From Salvelinus alpinus (Eukaryota; Chordata; Actinopteri; Salmoniformes; Salmonidae): a DNA stretch of 64,000 nt. Under the pieces are notes generated by a model, which was not told the origin of the DNA, did no database searches, and worked only from the letters and a program-made list of their open reading frames with translations. The translations under genes were made by a program, and so were the position numbers. The stretch lies in the NCBI RefSeq assembly GCF_045679555.1, contig NC_092090.1, forward strand, positions 29,079,702-29,143,701, in the 5' to 3' direction. Positions 16,101 through 31,100 of this stretch are shown here, one piece after another. How positions within the stretch are numbered: position 1 is the first letter of the stretch; the number at the start of each line of letters is the position of its first letter.

Positions 16101-19100
16101 CTATAGGGAGCTGCCTGGGAGGGGAACCTGCCAGCACTGAGATCTGTGGAGAGGAGAGGGTTAAGCAGTAGCAGCAGTAGCAGCAGATCTTACCTGGTAA
16201 TGCTGTTGCAGCTGAGAAAGAGGCGCTGAAGGCAGGGCAGCTGGTCCACCTCTGTCTAGACAAAGAGAGGGAGAGAAAGAGGGGGATGAAGAGAGGAGAG
16301 GGGGCTCTAGAGCGGTTTGAGTTGTGGTAGCGGTGGGGCACTGCACAGTCACGGCTCAGACCTTCCCATCCCTCTCCATTCCCTCAGTCACCTTGCAGCT
16401 CCCAGCTCCGGCATACAGCCCCATCCGCCCTGCGCGCGCAGACACACTGCCGCGGCTGCACAGGGAGGGGAGGGGGAGAGCAAGGAGAAGGGGAGGGAGA
16501 GGAGAGGAGAGTGCGCTAATGCAGAGATCCCCTGCTGCAGGAGCTTGCTCACTCACTCCGCTTATAGAAGAGAGAGAGAAAGAGAGAAAGAAAGAGGGGG
16601 CTACTGGCACACAGACACACACAGTGACACACACAGTGACACACACAGAGACACAGCCCAGCAGCAGCAGAAGAACAAAGGGAAGGCGACAGCGATATGG
16701 GTAAATTATGAATTCAACAGGAATAGATTAAAGTCTCCAGTGGTGCCGATGTCATGGAATCTGTTTCATCATCAGGCTGTTTCAGGATCAATGGAGGAGA
16801 GAGTCTGGGGGAGGATGGGAGGATGTGAGGAGGACCAGCAGGCTGGCTGGCTGATGAGGACACAGAGGCACAGGCAATGTCACAGCCAGCTACAGGAGAG
16901 TAGGACAGGGGGATGGCAGTGGGGATGACGTGTTCAGCCTCGTAGGACAGGGCAACCTCATTAGCTGCAACTTTAGAAGCCTTCTATGAGGATGAATGAC
17001 ATGCGCTGGGATGCGTGTGTGTGTGAGTGTGTGTGTGGACACTGCCATGAGGGTCTTAAAGCGCTGCGTCAGCCCATACAGCCTCCACCAGCACTGCCTG
17101 TATCTCTGCCTCTCATCAGACAACAAGAGCTTAACCTAGCAGCCATCCACATAAACTCCCTCTACACTACCACAATACTCATCCACATAAACTCCCTCTA
17201 CACTACCACAATACTCATCTACATAAACACCGTCTACACTACCACAATACTCATCCACATAAACACCCTCAACACTACCACGATACTCATTTACATAAAC
17301 ACCCTCTACACTACCACAATACATATTCACATAAACTCCCTCTACACTACCACAATACATATCCACATCAACTCCCTCTACACTACCACAATACATATTC
17401 ACATCAACTCCCTCTACACTACCACAATACTAATCCACATAAACACCCTCTACACTACAACAATACTAATCCACATAAACACCCTCTACACTACAACAAT
17501 ATTAATCCACATAAACTCCATCTACACTACAACAATACTAATCCACATAACCTCCCTCTACACTACCACAATACATATCCACATCAACTCCCTCTACACT
17601 ACAACAATACTAATCCACATAAACTCCATCTACACTACAACAATACTAATCCACATAAACACCCTCTACACTACCACAATACATATTCACATCAACTCCC
17701 TCTACACTACAACAATACTAATCCACATAAACTCCATCTACACTACAACAATACTAATCCACATAAACTCCCTCTACACTACAACAATACTAATCCACAT
17801 AAACTCCCTCTACACTACAACAATACATATTCACATCAACTCCATCTACACTACAACAATACTAATCCACATAAACTCCATCTACACTACAACAATACTA
17901 ATCCACATAAACTCCCTCTACACTACAACAATACTAATCCACATAAACTCCCTCTACACTGCCACAATACATATTCACATCAACTCCCTCTACACTACCA
18001 CAATACATATTCACATAAACTCCATCTACACTACAACAATACTAATCCACATAAACACCCTCTACACTACCACAATACATATTCACATCAACTCCCTCTA
18101 CACTACAACAATACTAATCCACATAAACTCCCTCTACACTACAACAATACTAATCCACATAAACACCCTCTACACTACCACAATACATATTCACATCAAC
18201 TCCCTCTACACTACAACAATACTAATCCACATAAACTCCATCTACACTACCACAATACATATTCACATCAACTCCCTCTACACTACAACAATACTAATCC
18301 ACATAAACTCCATCTACACTACAACAATACATATTCACATCAACTCCATCTACACTACCACAATACTAATCCACATAAACTCCATCTACACTACAACAAT
18401 ACATATTCACATCAACTCCATCTACACTACCACAATACTAATCCACATAAACTCCATCTACACTACAACAATACATATTCACATCAACTCCAACTACACT
18501 ACCACAATACTAATCCACATAAACTCCATCTACACTGCCACAATACATATTCACATCAACTCCCTCTACACTACCACAATACTCATCCAAATAAACTCCT
18601 TCTACACCACCACAATACTCATCCACATAAACTCCTTCTACACTGCCCCAATACTAATCTGCATAAACTCCCTCTACACTACCACAAAATTCATCCCCAT
18701 AAACTCCTTCTACACTACCACAATACTCATCCGCATAAACTCCCTCTACACTACCACAATACTCATTCGGATAAACTCCCTCAACACTACCACGATACTC
18801 ATCCGCATAAACTCCCTCTACACTACCACAATACTTATCCACATGAACTCCCTCTACACTACCACAATACTAATCCACATAACCTCCCTCTACACTGCCA
18901 CACATAAACTCCCACTACACTACCACAATCCTCATCCACACACGCTCACTTGCACGCACACCCCCATCCCCCCATTCTAACAACCCAAATGCCCACCTGC
19001 CAGATTAGCCTAATGGAGGCACTCCTTTCATCTGTGTGGGTGAAAGACGTGATGCCCAGTTATGGTGGATTCCCTCTAATCAGTCTACTACACCTGGTCG

Positions 19101-22100
19101 TCTACCACAGCTCTCACTATGCCGAGGGCCAACTGGTCAGCCACTAGACTAGAGCACAACATTTACTGTGTAATGGCCATGCTGACCTCTAAAGCCATAT
19201 CCATGCTCTCTGTTACATGAATCAGATCTGTGGGGCTTGGCCATTTAGTTTAGTTTATTAATTCGACCTTTTAAAAAACAAGCACACACAAAACTTGAAA
19301 AAGCCATACATGCACATGAGTAAAATCATGGAGGATAACACACAATAAAGTCTGGGACTTATTTTCATTGTGGTCCTCTTGAAACAAGATGGCTAGGCAA
19401 GATCGAACACAGTTAAACACAGTATGGCATTGAGATAATAAAACATAAAAACAAAGAAGAATAACATCTATCTCATCATTGCAGTTACATCGTAGGGTAC
19501 ATTCATATGGGCAAAGAAGACATCAAACATTTATTTTTTAATTTTAATTTTATTTTTGGATATCCGAAACATACAATATACTTGCAGTGAAGCCACTCAA
19601 CAACTACATCATACCAGTCATCCAACAGACTCCCATTCAGAGTGACACACAGAAGCATCCAGGGTCAATGCCCTGCTCAAGCACACGTTGTCAGATCTTC
19701 CACCAGGCCAAAAAACGTGAACCCGAACCCTCCAAGATCCCCCCACAGTTCCCCAATAGCTGTCCCTCAACCATTCGAGACCCCTCCCACAGTCCCCCCC
19801 AAGAAGAAAAATAAAAAATACAATTAATTCCATTCCCCACCCCCAACAACCCCCCAACAACCAAGAGAATGAACTAAAGAGAAAAAAGAAAAAGACAGAA
19901 GAAAACAGCAAACAACAATGCAATTTTTATTTTTATTAAACATTTAAATATTAAAACAAAGGACATCTAGTACAACTAAAATCATAACAGCAATGCAAAC
20001 TGTATATGTTTGTGTGCATGTCTGGCACTATTACATGTATGTGTATGTTCTTGTATGCGTTTATTTGAATGAGAGTGTGTGTATATGTGTACAAACACCT
20101 GCACGGCATCAGCCTCAGGCAAACTGGCATTAGTTGTAAAAACACTTCCCCTCAGTGTCATTCAAACGTACTTTTTAATATGTATAATTTAGACCTTTAA
20201 AAAAAAAACATTTATCTTTGACCATCATTCTATCTCCCGCACAGAAACTCCACTCCCACTTGTCTCCAATTCCACATCCCAACCCTCAGCTTCCCTCAGC
20301 CCATCCCATCTATCTCTGCTGGCCACCCACTTCGGGTTTCTATGCAACACATATCTTTCAACTATGCTGTGATGTTTAACGTACAATTTCAATCTATCTA
20401 ATCGAATAGAATCCACAGATTGTGAGTTAAAGATAAATACTTTTACTAAGAGTATTAGTATATTAGTAATTGACTGACCCGGTCTCTCCAGATCTCCTAA
20501 CAGTACTATTTCTAGGATCAATTTTAGATCAAAGCTATCCATTTTCAGCCATTCCTGAACCTGAGACCAGAAATAGGCTACCTGATGGCAATACCAAAAT
20601 AAATGGTCTATTGATTCTGTATCCTCACAACAAAATCTGCAGAGCTTCAATGATTTTATGCCCCAAATATTCAACATTTTGTTGGTGGCAAGAATTCTAT
20701 ATAATAATTTTAGCTGAAAAGCACAAAGTCTTTAATCTTGCGTTGTTTTATATATCAACTCATACACCCTGTACCATGGAATCGGTACATCAAAAATCTC
20801 TTCCCAACTATTTTGCAATCTGTATGGCACAGCTGTCAACATCCTGGTCCTTAAATGAAACTGGTATGCTTTCCTATTCATGTTATTTTTATTCCTCCGC
20901 CAGTTTTGATCCTTTATATTGGGCAGACAGACCAGTTCCCAACCTCCTCCTGCTGCCACCTGCCTCCTCCATTTTTGTGGTAATGCTGTAATCAATTGGT
21001 TGTACTCTTGGATTGAGGAGACCTTCCCGTACAATTCTGATAACTTCATGAAGGACATAACTCTACCATTCCAATTTACAATATCATTTAAGAACAAAAT
21101 ACCCTTTTCAAACATCTTTCCCATAAATACAGGTATTTTATCAAACAGCACATTTGAGTTCAGCCATAATATTTGTTGTAATACTGTAATATATCTTTAT
21201 ATATCTTTTCAGGTGGATGAAATTGAAATTGTAGCCAGCTTTGCAATGCTTGTTTGAAAAAGAGAGATACTTTGAAAAAAGTATAATTTTCAATTAATTG
21301 AAAATGAGACATGACAATCTGCACAAAGGCAAAAAGGCCATTTTTAAACAATGGGTGAGCTTTTCTTAGTAATCTACTTGAGAACCCTTTAGGGTTCAAG
21401 TAAAACTTTTGAATAAGTGAAGCTTTTAGAGAGAGGTTTAGCGCTTTTATATTTAATAATCTCAACCCACCCAATTCATATTCATTATATAGAAAGGAAC
21501 ATTATTTTGTCTGGTTTAGCGTCCCAGATAAAGTTTTTTTTTTTGCTCATATGATTTGAAAAATGAATCATCAGGAGTAGGCAGTGCCATAAGTAAGTGA
21601 GTAAACTGAGATATGACTAAGGAGTTAATCAGGGCAAGTTTTCCATAAATAGACAGGTATTTACCTATCCATGGTTGCAGGATTTTCTATTGAAATTCAT
21701 TGTGGAGAGCTTATTTATATCTTTTGTGATATGAATACCAAGTATGTCTACTTCACCATCAGCCCATTTTATATGTAAACTGCAGGGTAATGTAAAAGTT
21801 GTATTTTTTAAAGATCCGATATGTAATATTGTACACTTATCATAATTAGGTTTTAGTCCAGAGAGTACAAAAAAGTTATCTAGATCTTCAATGAGACATT
21901 GCAAGCTTGCGGACTTAATATAAAACTTGAGTCATCGGCATACATGGAAACCTTTGTTTTTAAGCCTTGGATTTTTAATCCTCCAATGTTGTTATTAGAT
22001 CTGATTTTAATAGCTAGCATTTCGACGGCCATAGTGAATAGATATGGTGACAGCGGACACCCTTTTCCACTCCTCTTGACAATTCAAAACTCTCTGAGAA

Positions 22101-25100
22101 GTAGCCGTTATTTACTATTTTACACCTGGGGTTGCTGTACATTATTTTTACCCATTTTATAAGAGAATTACCGAAATTGAAAAAAATACAGGCATTTATA
22201 AATAAAATCCAGCCGGCCTTTTCAAATCCGCTGTAAATACCAGGCCTGGCTTCTTAGATGTTTCATGATGTTCTATTATTTCTAGTAGTTGTCGAATATT
22301 ATCTCCAATGTACCGTCCATGTAAAAACCTTGTCTAATCAGGATGAACAATACCTGGTAAAACTCTTTTAATTCTGAGTGCTATGCATTTTGCTAGTATT
22401 TTTGCATCACAACATTGAAGTGTAAGGGGCCTCCAGTTTTTTTAGATAGACTGGGTCTTAATATTTGCCATCTGGGTCTGGTTTTAATAATAGAGAAATC
22501 AGACCTTCCGGCTGAGTACTTGACAGACTACCATTTCTATAGGACAAGTTAAAACAATCTAACAATGGAGCTTTTAGTATATAAAAACAGGAATGATATA
22601 CCTCTACCGGTATGCCGTCAAGCCCTGGCTTTTTCCAGACTGAAAGGTTTAAATAGCTTCAAAAAGTTATTCCTCTATAATTTGGCCTTCGCACTGATCT
22701 TTCTGTACATTTGTTCATTTCCCATTCAGTGGGAGAGGATGAGACGGAAAAGAGAACATCTGCCTAAAATAATTAGCTTCCTCTTTTAAAATATCAATTG
22801 GAGAATCATAGATGACTCCGTCATCAGTAACGAGTTTCTGCAAATTCTTTTTTGTTAGCGTTCCTGTATTGGAGATTCAGGAAGAATTTTGTGAATTTTT
22901 CTCCATATTCCATCCAGTTTGCTTTATTTTTGTAATAGATTACATTAGATCGTTCTTGAATAAGTTCGTCAAGTTCTTTTTGTTTTTCCTCTAACTTATT
23001 TTGTATCTCTTTAGTATAATTTTTATTGCTATCTACCTGTACTATCAGTTCATGGATTTCCCTTGTAAGTCTTCTCTCTTTAGCCAGAAACTGCTTTTTT
23101 TATGATTATTGATGAATAGTGAATTGAATGACCTCTGAAGGTACATTTAAAGATATCCCAAACAATAAGGGGATTTGCTGAACCTACAGTTGAAGTTGGA
23201 AGTTTACATACACCTTAGCCAAATACATTTAAACTCAGTTTTTCACAATTCCTGACATTTAATCCTCGTAAAAATTCCCTGTCTTAGGTCAGTTAGGATC
23301 ACCACTTTACATTAAGAAAGTGAAATGTCAGAATAATAGTAGAGAGAATGATGTATTTCAGCTTTTATTTCTTTCATCATATTCCCAGTGGGTCAGAAGT
23401 TTACATACACTCAATTAGCATTTGGTAGCATTGGCTTTAAATTGTTTAACTTGGGTCAAACGTTTCGGGTAGCCTTCCACAAGCTTCCCACAATAAATTG
23501 GGAGAATTTTGGCCCATTCCTCCTGACAGAGCTGGTGTAACTGAGTCTGGTTTGTAGGCCTCCTTGCTCGCACACACTTTTTCAGTTCTGCCCACAAATG
23601 TTCTATGGGATTGAGGTCAGGGCTTTGTGATGGCCACGCCAATACCTTGACTTTGTTGTCCTTAAGCCATTTTGCCACAACTTTAGAAGTATGCTTGGGG
23701 TTATTGTCCATTTGGAAGACGCATTTGCGACCAAGCTTTAACTTCCTGACTGATGTCTTGAGATGTTGCTTCAATATATCCACATCATTTTCATGCCTCA
23801 TGATGCCATCTATTTGTGAAGTGCACCAGTCCCTCCTGCAGAAAAGCACCCACACAACATGAAGCTGCCACCCCCGTGCTTCACGGTTGGGATAGTGTTC
23901 TTCTGCTTGCAAGCCACCCCCTTTTTCCTCCAAACATGATGGTCATTATGGCCAAACAGTTGTATTTTTGTTTCATCAGACCAGAGGACATTGCTCCAAA
24001 AAGTACCATCTTTGTCCCCATGTGCAGTTGCAAACCATAGTCTGGCTTTTTTATGGTGGTTTTGGAGCAGTGGTTTCTTTCTTGCTGAGCAGTCTTTCAG
24101 GTTATGTCGATATACGACTCGTTTTACTGCGGATATAGATACTTTGTACCTGTTTCCTCCAGCATCTTTACAAGGTTATTTTCTGTTGTTCTGGTATTGA
24201 TTTGCACTTTTCGCACCAAAGTACGTTCAACTCTAGGAGACAGAAGGCGTCTCCTTCCTGAGCGGTATGATGGCTGCGTGGTCCCATGGTATTTATACTA
24301 GTAGTATTGTTTGTACAGATGAACGTGGTACCTTCAGGATTTTGTAAATTGCTCCCAAGGATGAACCAGACTTGTGGAGGTCTACAATTGTTTTCTGAGG
24401 TCTTCTCTGATTTCTTTTGATTTTCCCATGATGTCAAGCAAAGAGGCACTGACTTTGAAGGTAGGCCTTAAAATACATCCACATGGACACTTCCAAATGA
24501 CTCAAATTATGTCAATTAGCCTATCAGAAGCGTCTAAAGCCATAACATGATTTTCTGGAATTTTCCAAGCTGTATAAAGGCACAGTCAACTTAGTGTATG
24601 TAAACTTCTGACCCACCGGAATTGTGATACAGTGAATTATAAGTGAAATAATCTGTCTGTAAACAATTGTTGGAAAAATGACTTGTGTCATGCACAAAGT
24701 AGATGTCCTAACCGACTTGCCAAAACTATAGCTGTTAACAAGACATTTTGTAGAGTGGTTGAAAAACAAGTTTTAATGACTCCAATCTAAGTGTATGTAA
24801 ACTTCCGACTTCCAACTGTATATTAAACTGTAGAAATTCAGTTATAAATGATTTTGTCTTAGTTAAAAATCAGTTGACCCCATTCCCTTTTCCACGCAAG
24901 TTCATTTAAGGATGTAGAGTGAGTTTCCTGTAAACAGTATGTTACATTCCTTTTCTTTTAGCCATGTAAAGACTGATCTTTTTTTATTTTTTATTTTTAG
25001 AATCTGTTAAACCGTTACAATTATAACTGGCTATACTTATTTCACCCCTTAACTAGATACTATTCTCAGTCTAAATCGACCATCATTAGTGCTTGTAAAG

Positions 25101-28100
25101 TTACTGCCATCAGAGGTATTATGACGGTCAAAACTAGAGCTTTCAAATGTCTGATATTTAGAATTCAAGAAATAGGTTCTAGCAATATTTGTTTTATTCC
25201 CTTGCCTGTTTTCCTGTGAGCCAATGCCACAGTTGTTAGAAAATTGAGACAAGATATTATGTGTGTAGTAAATCTGAGTAGGTTGATGTGTATGATATTG
25301 GATGTGATTTAGTGAGAGTGTGTACAATGTCTGTATAAGAGTAAGACTATAATGTGTGATATCCCCCCCCAAAATAACTCTGCCAATTTGCTTGGTTGAG
25401 TGTCTATGTGTGTAACATGAAGTGCATATAGCCTTAATATTCATGATGATAATTGTAATCCATATCGTATCACCGTCATAGTTGCATCATAATTACCTTT
25501 AACATCATTGAAAAACACATCCCAGTATTTCCATAGCAATTGACATTTCACATGATCATGGAAGAGACCTTGCATTACTCTAGAGACGGCTTCACTACAG
25601 TACAAATGTATTCCATACGATATGTTATTATTCCCCAATGCCCCTATTCTGATATCTTTCCCTTGCTTGTTGTAAACATATATAAACTTGTAGACAAATA
25701 CATAAAAAAGATAGACAAATAATAAACACATTAAATTATAAAACAGTTCTCGACAATAGAGAGAGGGAGAGAAAAGAAAAGAGAGAAAGAGAGTGAGAGA
25801 AGAGAGCGAGATCAGGTGTGTGTGTGTGTGTGTGTGTGTATGTATAAGTCTGTATGTGTATCATATCCACTTCATAATGTTCAGATATTTTTACAGTTTC
25901 TATATTTTCTTTTTTTCATAACCTGAAGTCCCTGTAGAATTTAGTACAGCCATGATGTAATGAAGCTGTCTCGGAATAGCTGTCCATCCATAAAGAGTTT
26001 GTCCACTATGAGAAAGGCACACTTACCCTTCTCCCTTTGTTGCCTTTGTACCGGATACAGTCTCTTACAATGTTCATTTATCTTCCTTGAGACCGAATTT
26101 GGTCCCTTTAAGCTCCCTTCCCCTGCTTTTGATCAGCTCCTTTTGTTGGTAGTGTTCAAATTTTGCGACGATCAGTCGGGGACCCTTGGTCTTGTCGCTC
26201 CGATCTCCAAATCTGTGTACTCTGTGAAAAGCCACCTTGTTTACAGTCTCTATAGGAAGTTTCAAGGCGGATTGCATGAATTCTCTGATTGCATGAATTC
26301 TCTCTGGATTATTGGATGCGTCCTCAGGAATCCCAGAAAAAAAATCACGCATGCTACTACTTTTTATGTCTAGTAGTGACTCCTTAATTTCCCTGAGTAG
26401 ACAATCCATGTTGGAATCGTGGATTTTTACCTTAGCTGTGAGTGCCTTGTTTTCTCCTTGGAGCATGAGAACTCCAAACTCCCTCTCAGCCCTGCTACCT
26501 CCTCACACAACTTTTCCAGTGTTGCATGGATTCCAGCCAGAGCACTAGCCTCTACTTCAACAGTAAGTAAATTGTCCGTGTCTGTAGATGAATCTGTTTT
26601 TCTTTTTTTTGTTGGGTTAAAGTTATTTTGTGAGGTAGTCGGATCTTTCCATGACAGAGTATGTTGTTCCTCCATAGCGTAAAGCTGTTGGTACTAGTCG
26701 ATTTCCCTTAGGATCTCCTTAGTATCAAGGTTGGCTCTTTACTGTAACCAGTTGTTTTACGAAACAATAACAATGAGTCTTTCCCACGATGACGACAGGT
26801 GTCTGTAGTACAGCCAGCTAGCATTCGCAGAATCCACACAAAAGAATGGAACACAAACTTGCAGTCTCAGCCGTAAAGGCTAACCACATCGTGAAATCCT
26901 TAGCAACAAAACTTTAGTTCTGATTAAAATCGATTTAATGAAACAATTTTAATATAAACAACATTGTACTGTGTGGACAGTACAATGTTCTGTTGCGGGC
27001 TCTGATCAAACAGTTTTTAACTTTATTTTTCAGAGCTGCCCAGAAAGGACGTCGTTTTTAGATTAATAAACATTGTAAGACTCCAACCATCTGCCTCCTG
27101 TGTCTGCATTTGGGCCTCACCTTATGCCTTGATAGTATGTTAGATTCAAATGTGTGCCTGGTGCAATAAAAAGACAAAACTAGTACTGACCACACCAATA
27201 AAATAGATAAGGATGGATTCTTGATCTGTATTTACTACAAAATGTATAATATACTGTAAATAATATACAGTACTATATAATATACAGTACTGAATTAGTC
27301 ATAGAATAATTTGTCCAGTATGTTAAGGCAGCTGAGTGCTCATAGATCAATATTACTTATGCTGTAAGCATATGACCCAGACAGTAAAGTACATTATAAA
27401 CCCATGAGATAAACACTGCGTTAACATCCAAGGAAACATCAAAGTCACAATAATAAAGGACAGACATCAACATGCCTTAAACTCTCATTCCACTCTGCTA
27501 CCACATATGAACGGCAAAGCTTTCATGGGGTCCGATTGACTTAAACATTAATATAATTCAAACAAAAGTCTGATACTCATATTTATTTTGTTTACATTAT
27601 GTTCATACCCCCTGGGCTCTAAGGCTCAAAATCATTATCAAAATGCATATTTTCCCTTGGAAAAAGATTAATGGCAAATGCAGGAGAAGGCTTCTAAAGC
27701 TGTAGCAAATGAGGATGAAACAAAACAAACTAAACAGGGCCAGGCACAGAATAGAACAAACCTCCCCATCCTTGCTCCCCCTGTCCCGCGTATGGCCTCC
27801 TGTTGCTGCACCATCCTGCTCAGCTACGGTGCTGACTTTTTCCACATTTTGTTATGTTACAGTTTTATTCTAAAATTGATTAAATCGTTTTTTCCCCCTC
27901 ATCAATCTACACACAATACCCCATAATGACAAATCAAAAACAGGTTTTTAGATTTTTTGCAAATGTATTACAAATAAAAAACTGAAATATCACATAAGTA
28001 TTCAGACCCTTTCCTCAGTACTTTGTTGAATCACCTTTGGCAGCGATTAAAGCCTCAAGTCTTTTTGGTTATGACGCTACAAGCTTGGCACACCTGTATT

Positions 28101-31100
28101 TGGGGCGTGTCTCCCAATCTTCTCTGCAGATCCTCTCAAGCTCTGTCAGGTTGGATGGGGAGCGTCGCTGCACAGCTATGTTCAGGTCTCTGCTGAGATG
28201 TTCAATCGGGTTTAAGCTCGGGCTCTGGCTGGGCCACTCAAGGACATTCAGAGACTTGTCCCAAAGCCAATCCTGCGTTGTCTTGGATCTCTCTGTACTT
28301 TGCTCTGTTCATCTTTCCCTCGATTCTGACTAGTCTCCCAGTCCCTGCCGCATGCTTCACCGTAGGGATGGTGCCAGGTTTCCTCCAGACGTGACGCTTG
28401 GCATTCAGGCCAAAGAGTTCAATCTTGTTTCTCATGGTCTGAGTCCTTTAGGTTCCTTTTGGCAAACTCCAAAAGGCTGCCAGTTACTGAGGAGCGGCTT
28501 CCGGCTGGCCACTCTACCATAAAGGTCTGTGATGGAGTGCTGCAGAGATGGTTGTCCTTCTGGAAGGTTCTTGCATCTCCACAGAGGCACTCTGGAGCTC
28601 TGTCAGAGTGACCATCGCGTTCTTGGTCACCTCCCTGACCAAGGCCCTTCTCCCCCGATTGCTCAGTTTGGCCGGGTGGCCAGCTCTAGGAAGAGTCTTG
28701 GTGGTTCCAAACTTCTTCCATTTAAGAATGATGGAGGCCACTGTGTTCTTGGGGACCTTCAATGCTGCAGACACTTTTTGGTACCCTTCCCGAGATCTGT
28801 GCCTCGACACAATCCTTTCTCGGAGCTCTACGGACAATTCCTTCAACCTCATGGCTTGGTTTTTGCTCTGACATGCACAGTCAACTGTGGGACCTTATAT
28901 AGACAGGTATGTGCCTTTCCAAATAATGTCCAATCAATTGAATTTACCACAGGTGGACTCCAATCAAGTTGTAGAAACATCTCAAGAATGATCAATGGAA
29001 ATAGGATGTACCTGAGCTGAATTTCGAGTCTCATAGCAAAGGGTCTGAATACTAACGTAAATAGGCTATTTCTGTTTTTTTTTATTACAAAATTTGCAAA
29101 CATTTCTAAAAACCTGTTTTCGCTTTGTCATTATGGGGTATTGTGTGTAGAATGATGAGGATTTGTATTTATTTAATCCCTTTTAGAATAAGGCTGTAAG
29201 GTAACAAAATGTGGAAAAAGTCAAGGGGTCTGAATACTTTCCAAATACACTATATGTGCATGTCAGTGGCCGTGTGCAATGGGTTACAAAATAAAGCCAT
29301 AGCCTACTTTAGGCATAAACAAAAGAAGGCTACTGTATGCATACAGTACGGTCAACCCCCCACACCACTCAGTGACTTAGTTAGCGGGACTTTAATGGTG
29401 GGCTGCTCTAACACAATTATTGTATAAACAATAATTGGCGCGCGGCCCACGCTTGGATTGCGTCCTACCTGACAGGTCGCTCCTACCAGGTGGCGTGGCG
29501 AGAATCTGTCTCCGCACCACGTGCTCTCACCACTGGTGTCCCCCAGGGCTCTGTTCTAGGCCCTCTCCTATTCTCGCTATACACCAAGTCACTTGGCTCC
29601 GTCATATCCTCACATGGTCTCTCCTATCATTGCTATGCAGACGACACACAATTAATCTTCTCCTTTCCCCCTTCTGATAACCAGGTGGCGAATCGCATCT
29701 CTGCATGTCTGGCAGACATATCAGTGTGGATGACGGATCACCACCTCAAGCTGAACCTCGGCAAGACAGAGCTGCTCTTCCTCCCGGGGAAGGACTGCCC
29801 GTTCCATGATCTCGCCATCACGGTTGACAACTCCATTGTGTCCTCCTCCCAGAGTGCTAAGAACCTTGGCGTGATCCTGGACAACACCCTGTCGTTCTCA
29901 ACTAACATCAAGGCGGTGACCCGTTCCTGTAGGTTTATGCTCTACAACATTCGCAGAGTACGACCCTGCCTCACACAGGAAGCGGCGCAGGTCCTAATCC
30001 AGGCACTTGTCATCTCCCGTCTGGATTACTGCAACTCGCTGTTGGCTGGGCTCCCTGCCTGTGCCATTAAACCCCTACAACTCATCCAGAACGCCCCAGC
30101 CCGTCTGGTGTTCAACCTTCCCAAGTTCTCTCACGTCACCCCGCTCCTCCGCTCTCTCCACTGGCTTCCAGTTGAAGCTCGCATCCGCTACAAGACCATG
30201 GTGCTTGCCTACGGAGCTGTGAGGGGAACGGCACCTCCGTACCTTCAGGCTCTGATCAAGCCCTACACCCAAACAAGGGCACTGCGTTCATCCACCTCTG
30301 GCCTGCTCGCCTCCCTACCTCTGAGGAAGTACAGTTCCCGCTCAGCCCAGTCAAAACTGTTCGCTGCTCTGGCACCCCAATGGTGGAACAAACTCCCTCA
30401 CCACGCCAGTTCAGCGGAGTCAATCACCACCTTCCGGAGACACCTGAAACCCCACCTCTTTAAGGAATACCTAGGATAGGAGAAAGTAATCCTTCTAACC
30501 CCCCCCCCCCCCCTTAAAAGAGTTAGATGCACTATTGTAAAGTGGTTGTTCCACTGGATATCATAAGGTGAATGCACCAATTTGTAAGTCGCTCTGGATA
30601 AGAGCGTCTGCTAAATGACTTAAATGTAAATGTAAAAATTAAGGAGAAGAAGAGTGCATTCACTTCATGCCGTTCAGGCCCCATTACACAACACTTTTAA
30701 TGTGCTGTCTTCTACAGTTTATCAGAGTACACCCAATATGTTCTCCCTGTTGATTTTGGTTGAACCAAAATATTACATGTAACAACATTTTTATGAAATT
30801 GGAAACAATTAAATATATGTGAAATTAAATTCAACAATAATACAGTGGGGCAAAAAAGTATTTAGTCAGCCACCAATTGTGCAAGTTCTCCCACTTAAAA
30901 AGATGAGAGAGGCCTGTAATTTTCATCATAGGTACACTTCAACTATGACAGACAAAATGAGGAAAAAAAATCCAGAAAATCACATTGTAGGATTTTTAAT
31001 GAATTTATTTGCAAATTATGGTGGAAAATAAGTATTTGGTCAATAACAAAAGTTTCTCAATACTTTGTTATATACCCTTTGTTGGCAATGACAGAGGTCA

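Larger units (their letters stand above)
19535..26930 (-). mobile_element. L1/Tx1-type LINE, decayed, interrupted by a Tc1
   Basis: Minus-strand element. ORF1 near 26675-26074 (coiled-coil, then [20 protein letters not shown], an L1 ORF1p-like domain). ORF2 begins about 24970 with an endonuclease start (ECNILF), skips most of the endonuclease core, resumes after the Tc1 with a linker ([20 protein letters not shown]), then RT with YADD at 21942-21931, thumb ([18 protein letters not shown]), and C-terminus with a zinc-knuckle-like [19 protein letters not shown] near 20630. Many stops and frameshifts. The 3' end is near 19535 at an A-rich stretch (minus sense). Outer limits are approximate. Confidence 0.82.

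Noticed and set aside
17146..18945. CRISPR-like array
   Set aside because: The units are contiguous with no unique spacers, in a vertebrate genome; it is a minisatellite.
16986..18980. 664-codon open frame of the [12 protein letters not shown] type
   Set aside because: It is an artefact of a 36-bp tandem repeat, divisible by three. It has no homology, and the same array is open in other frames.
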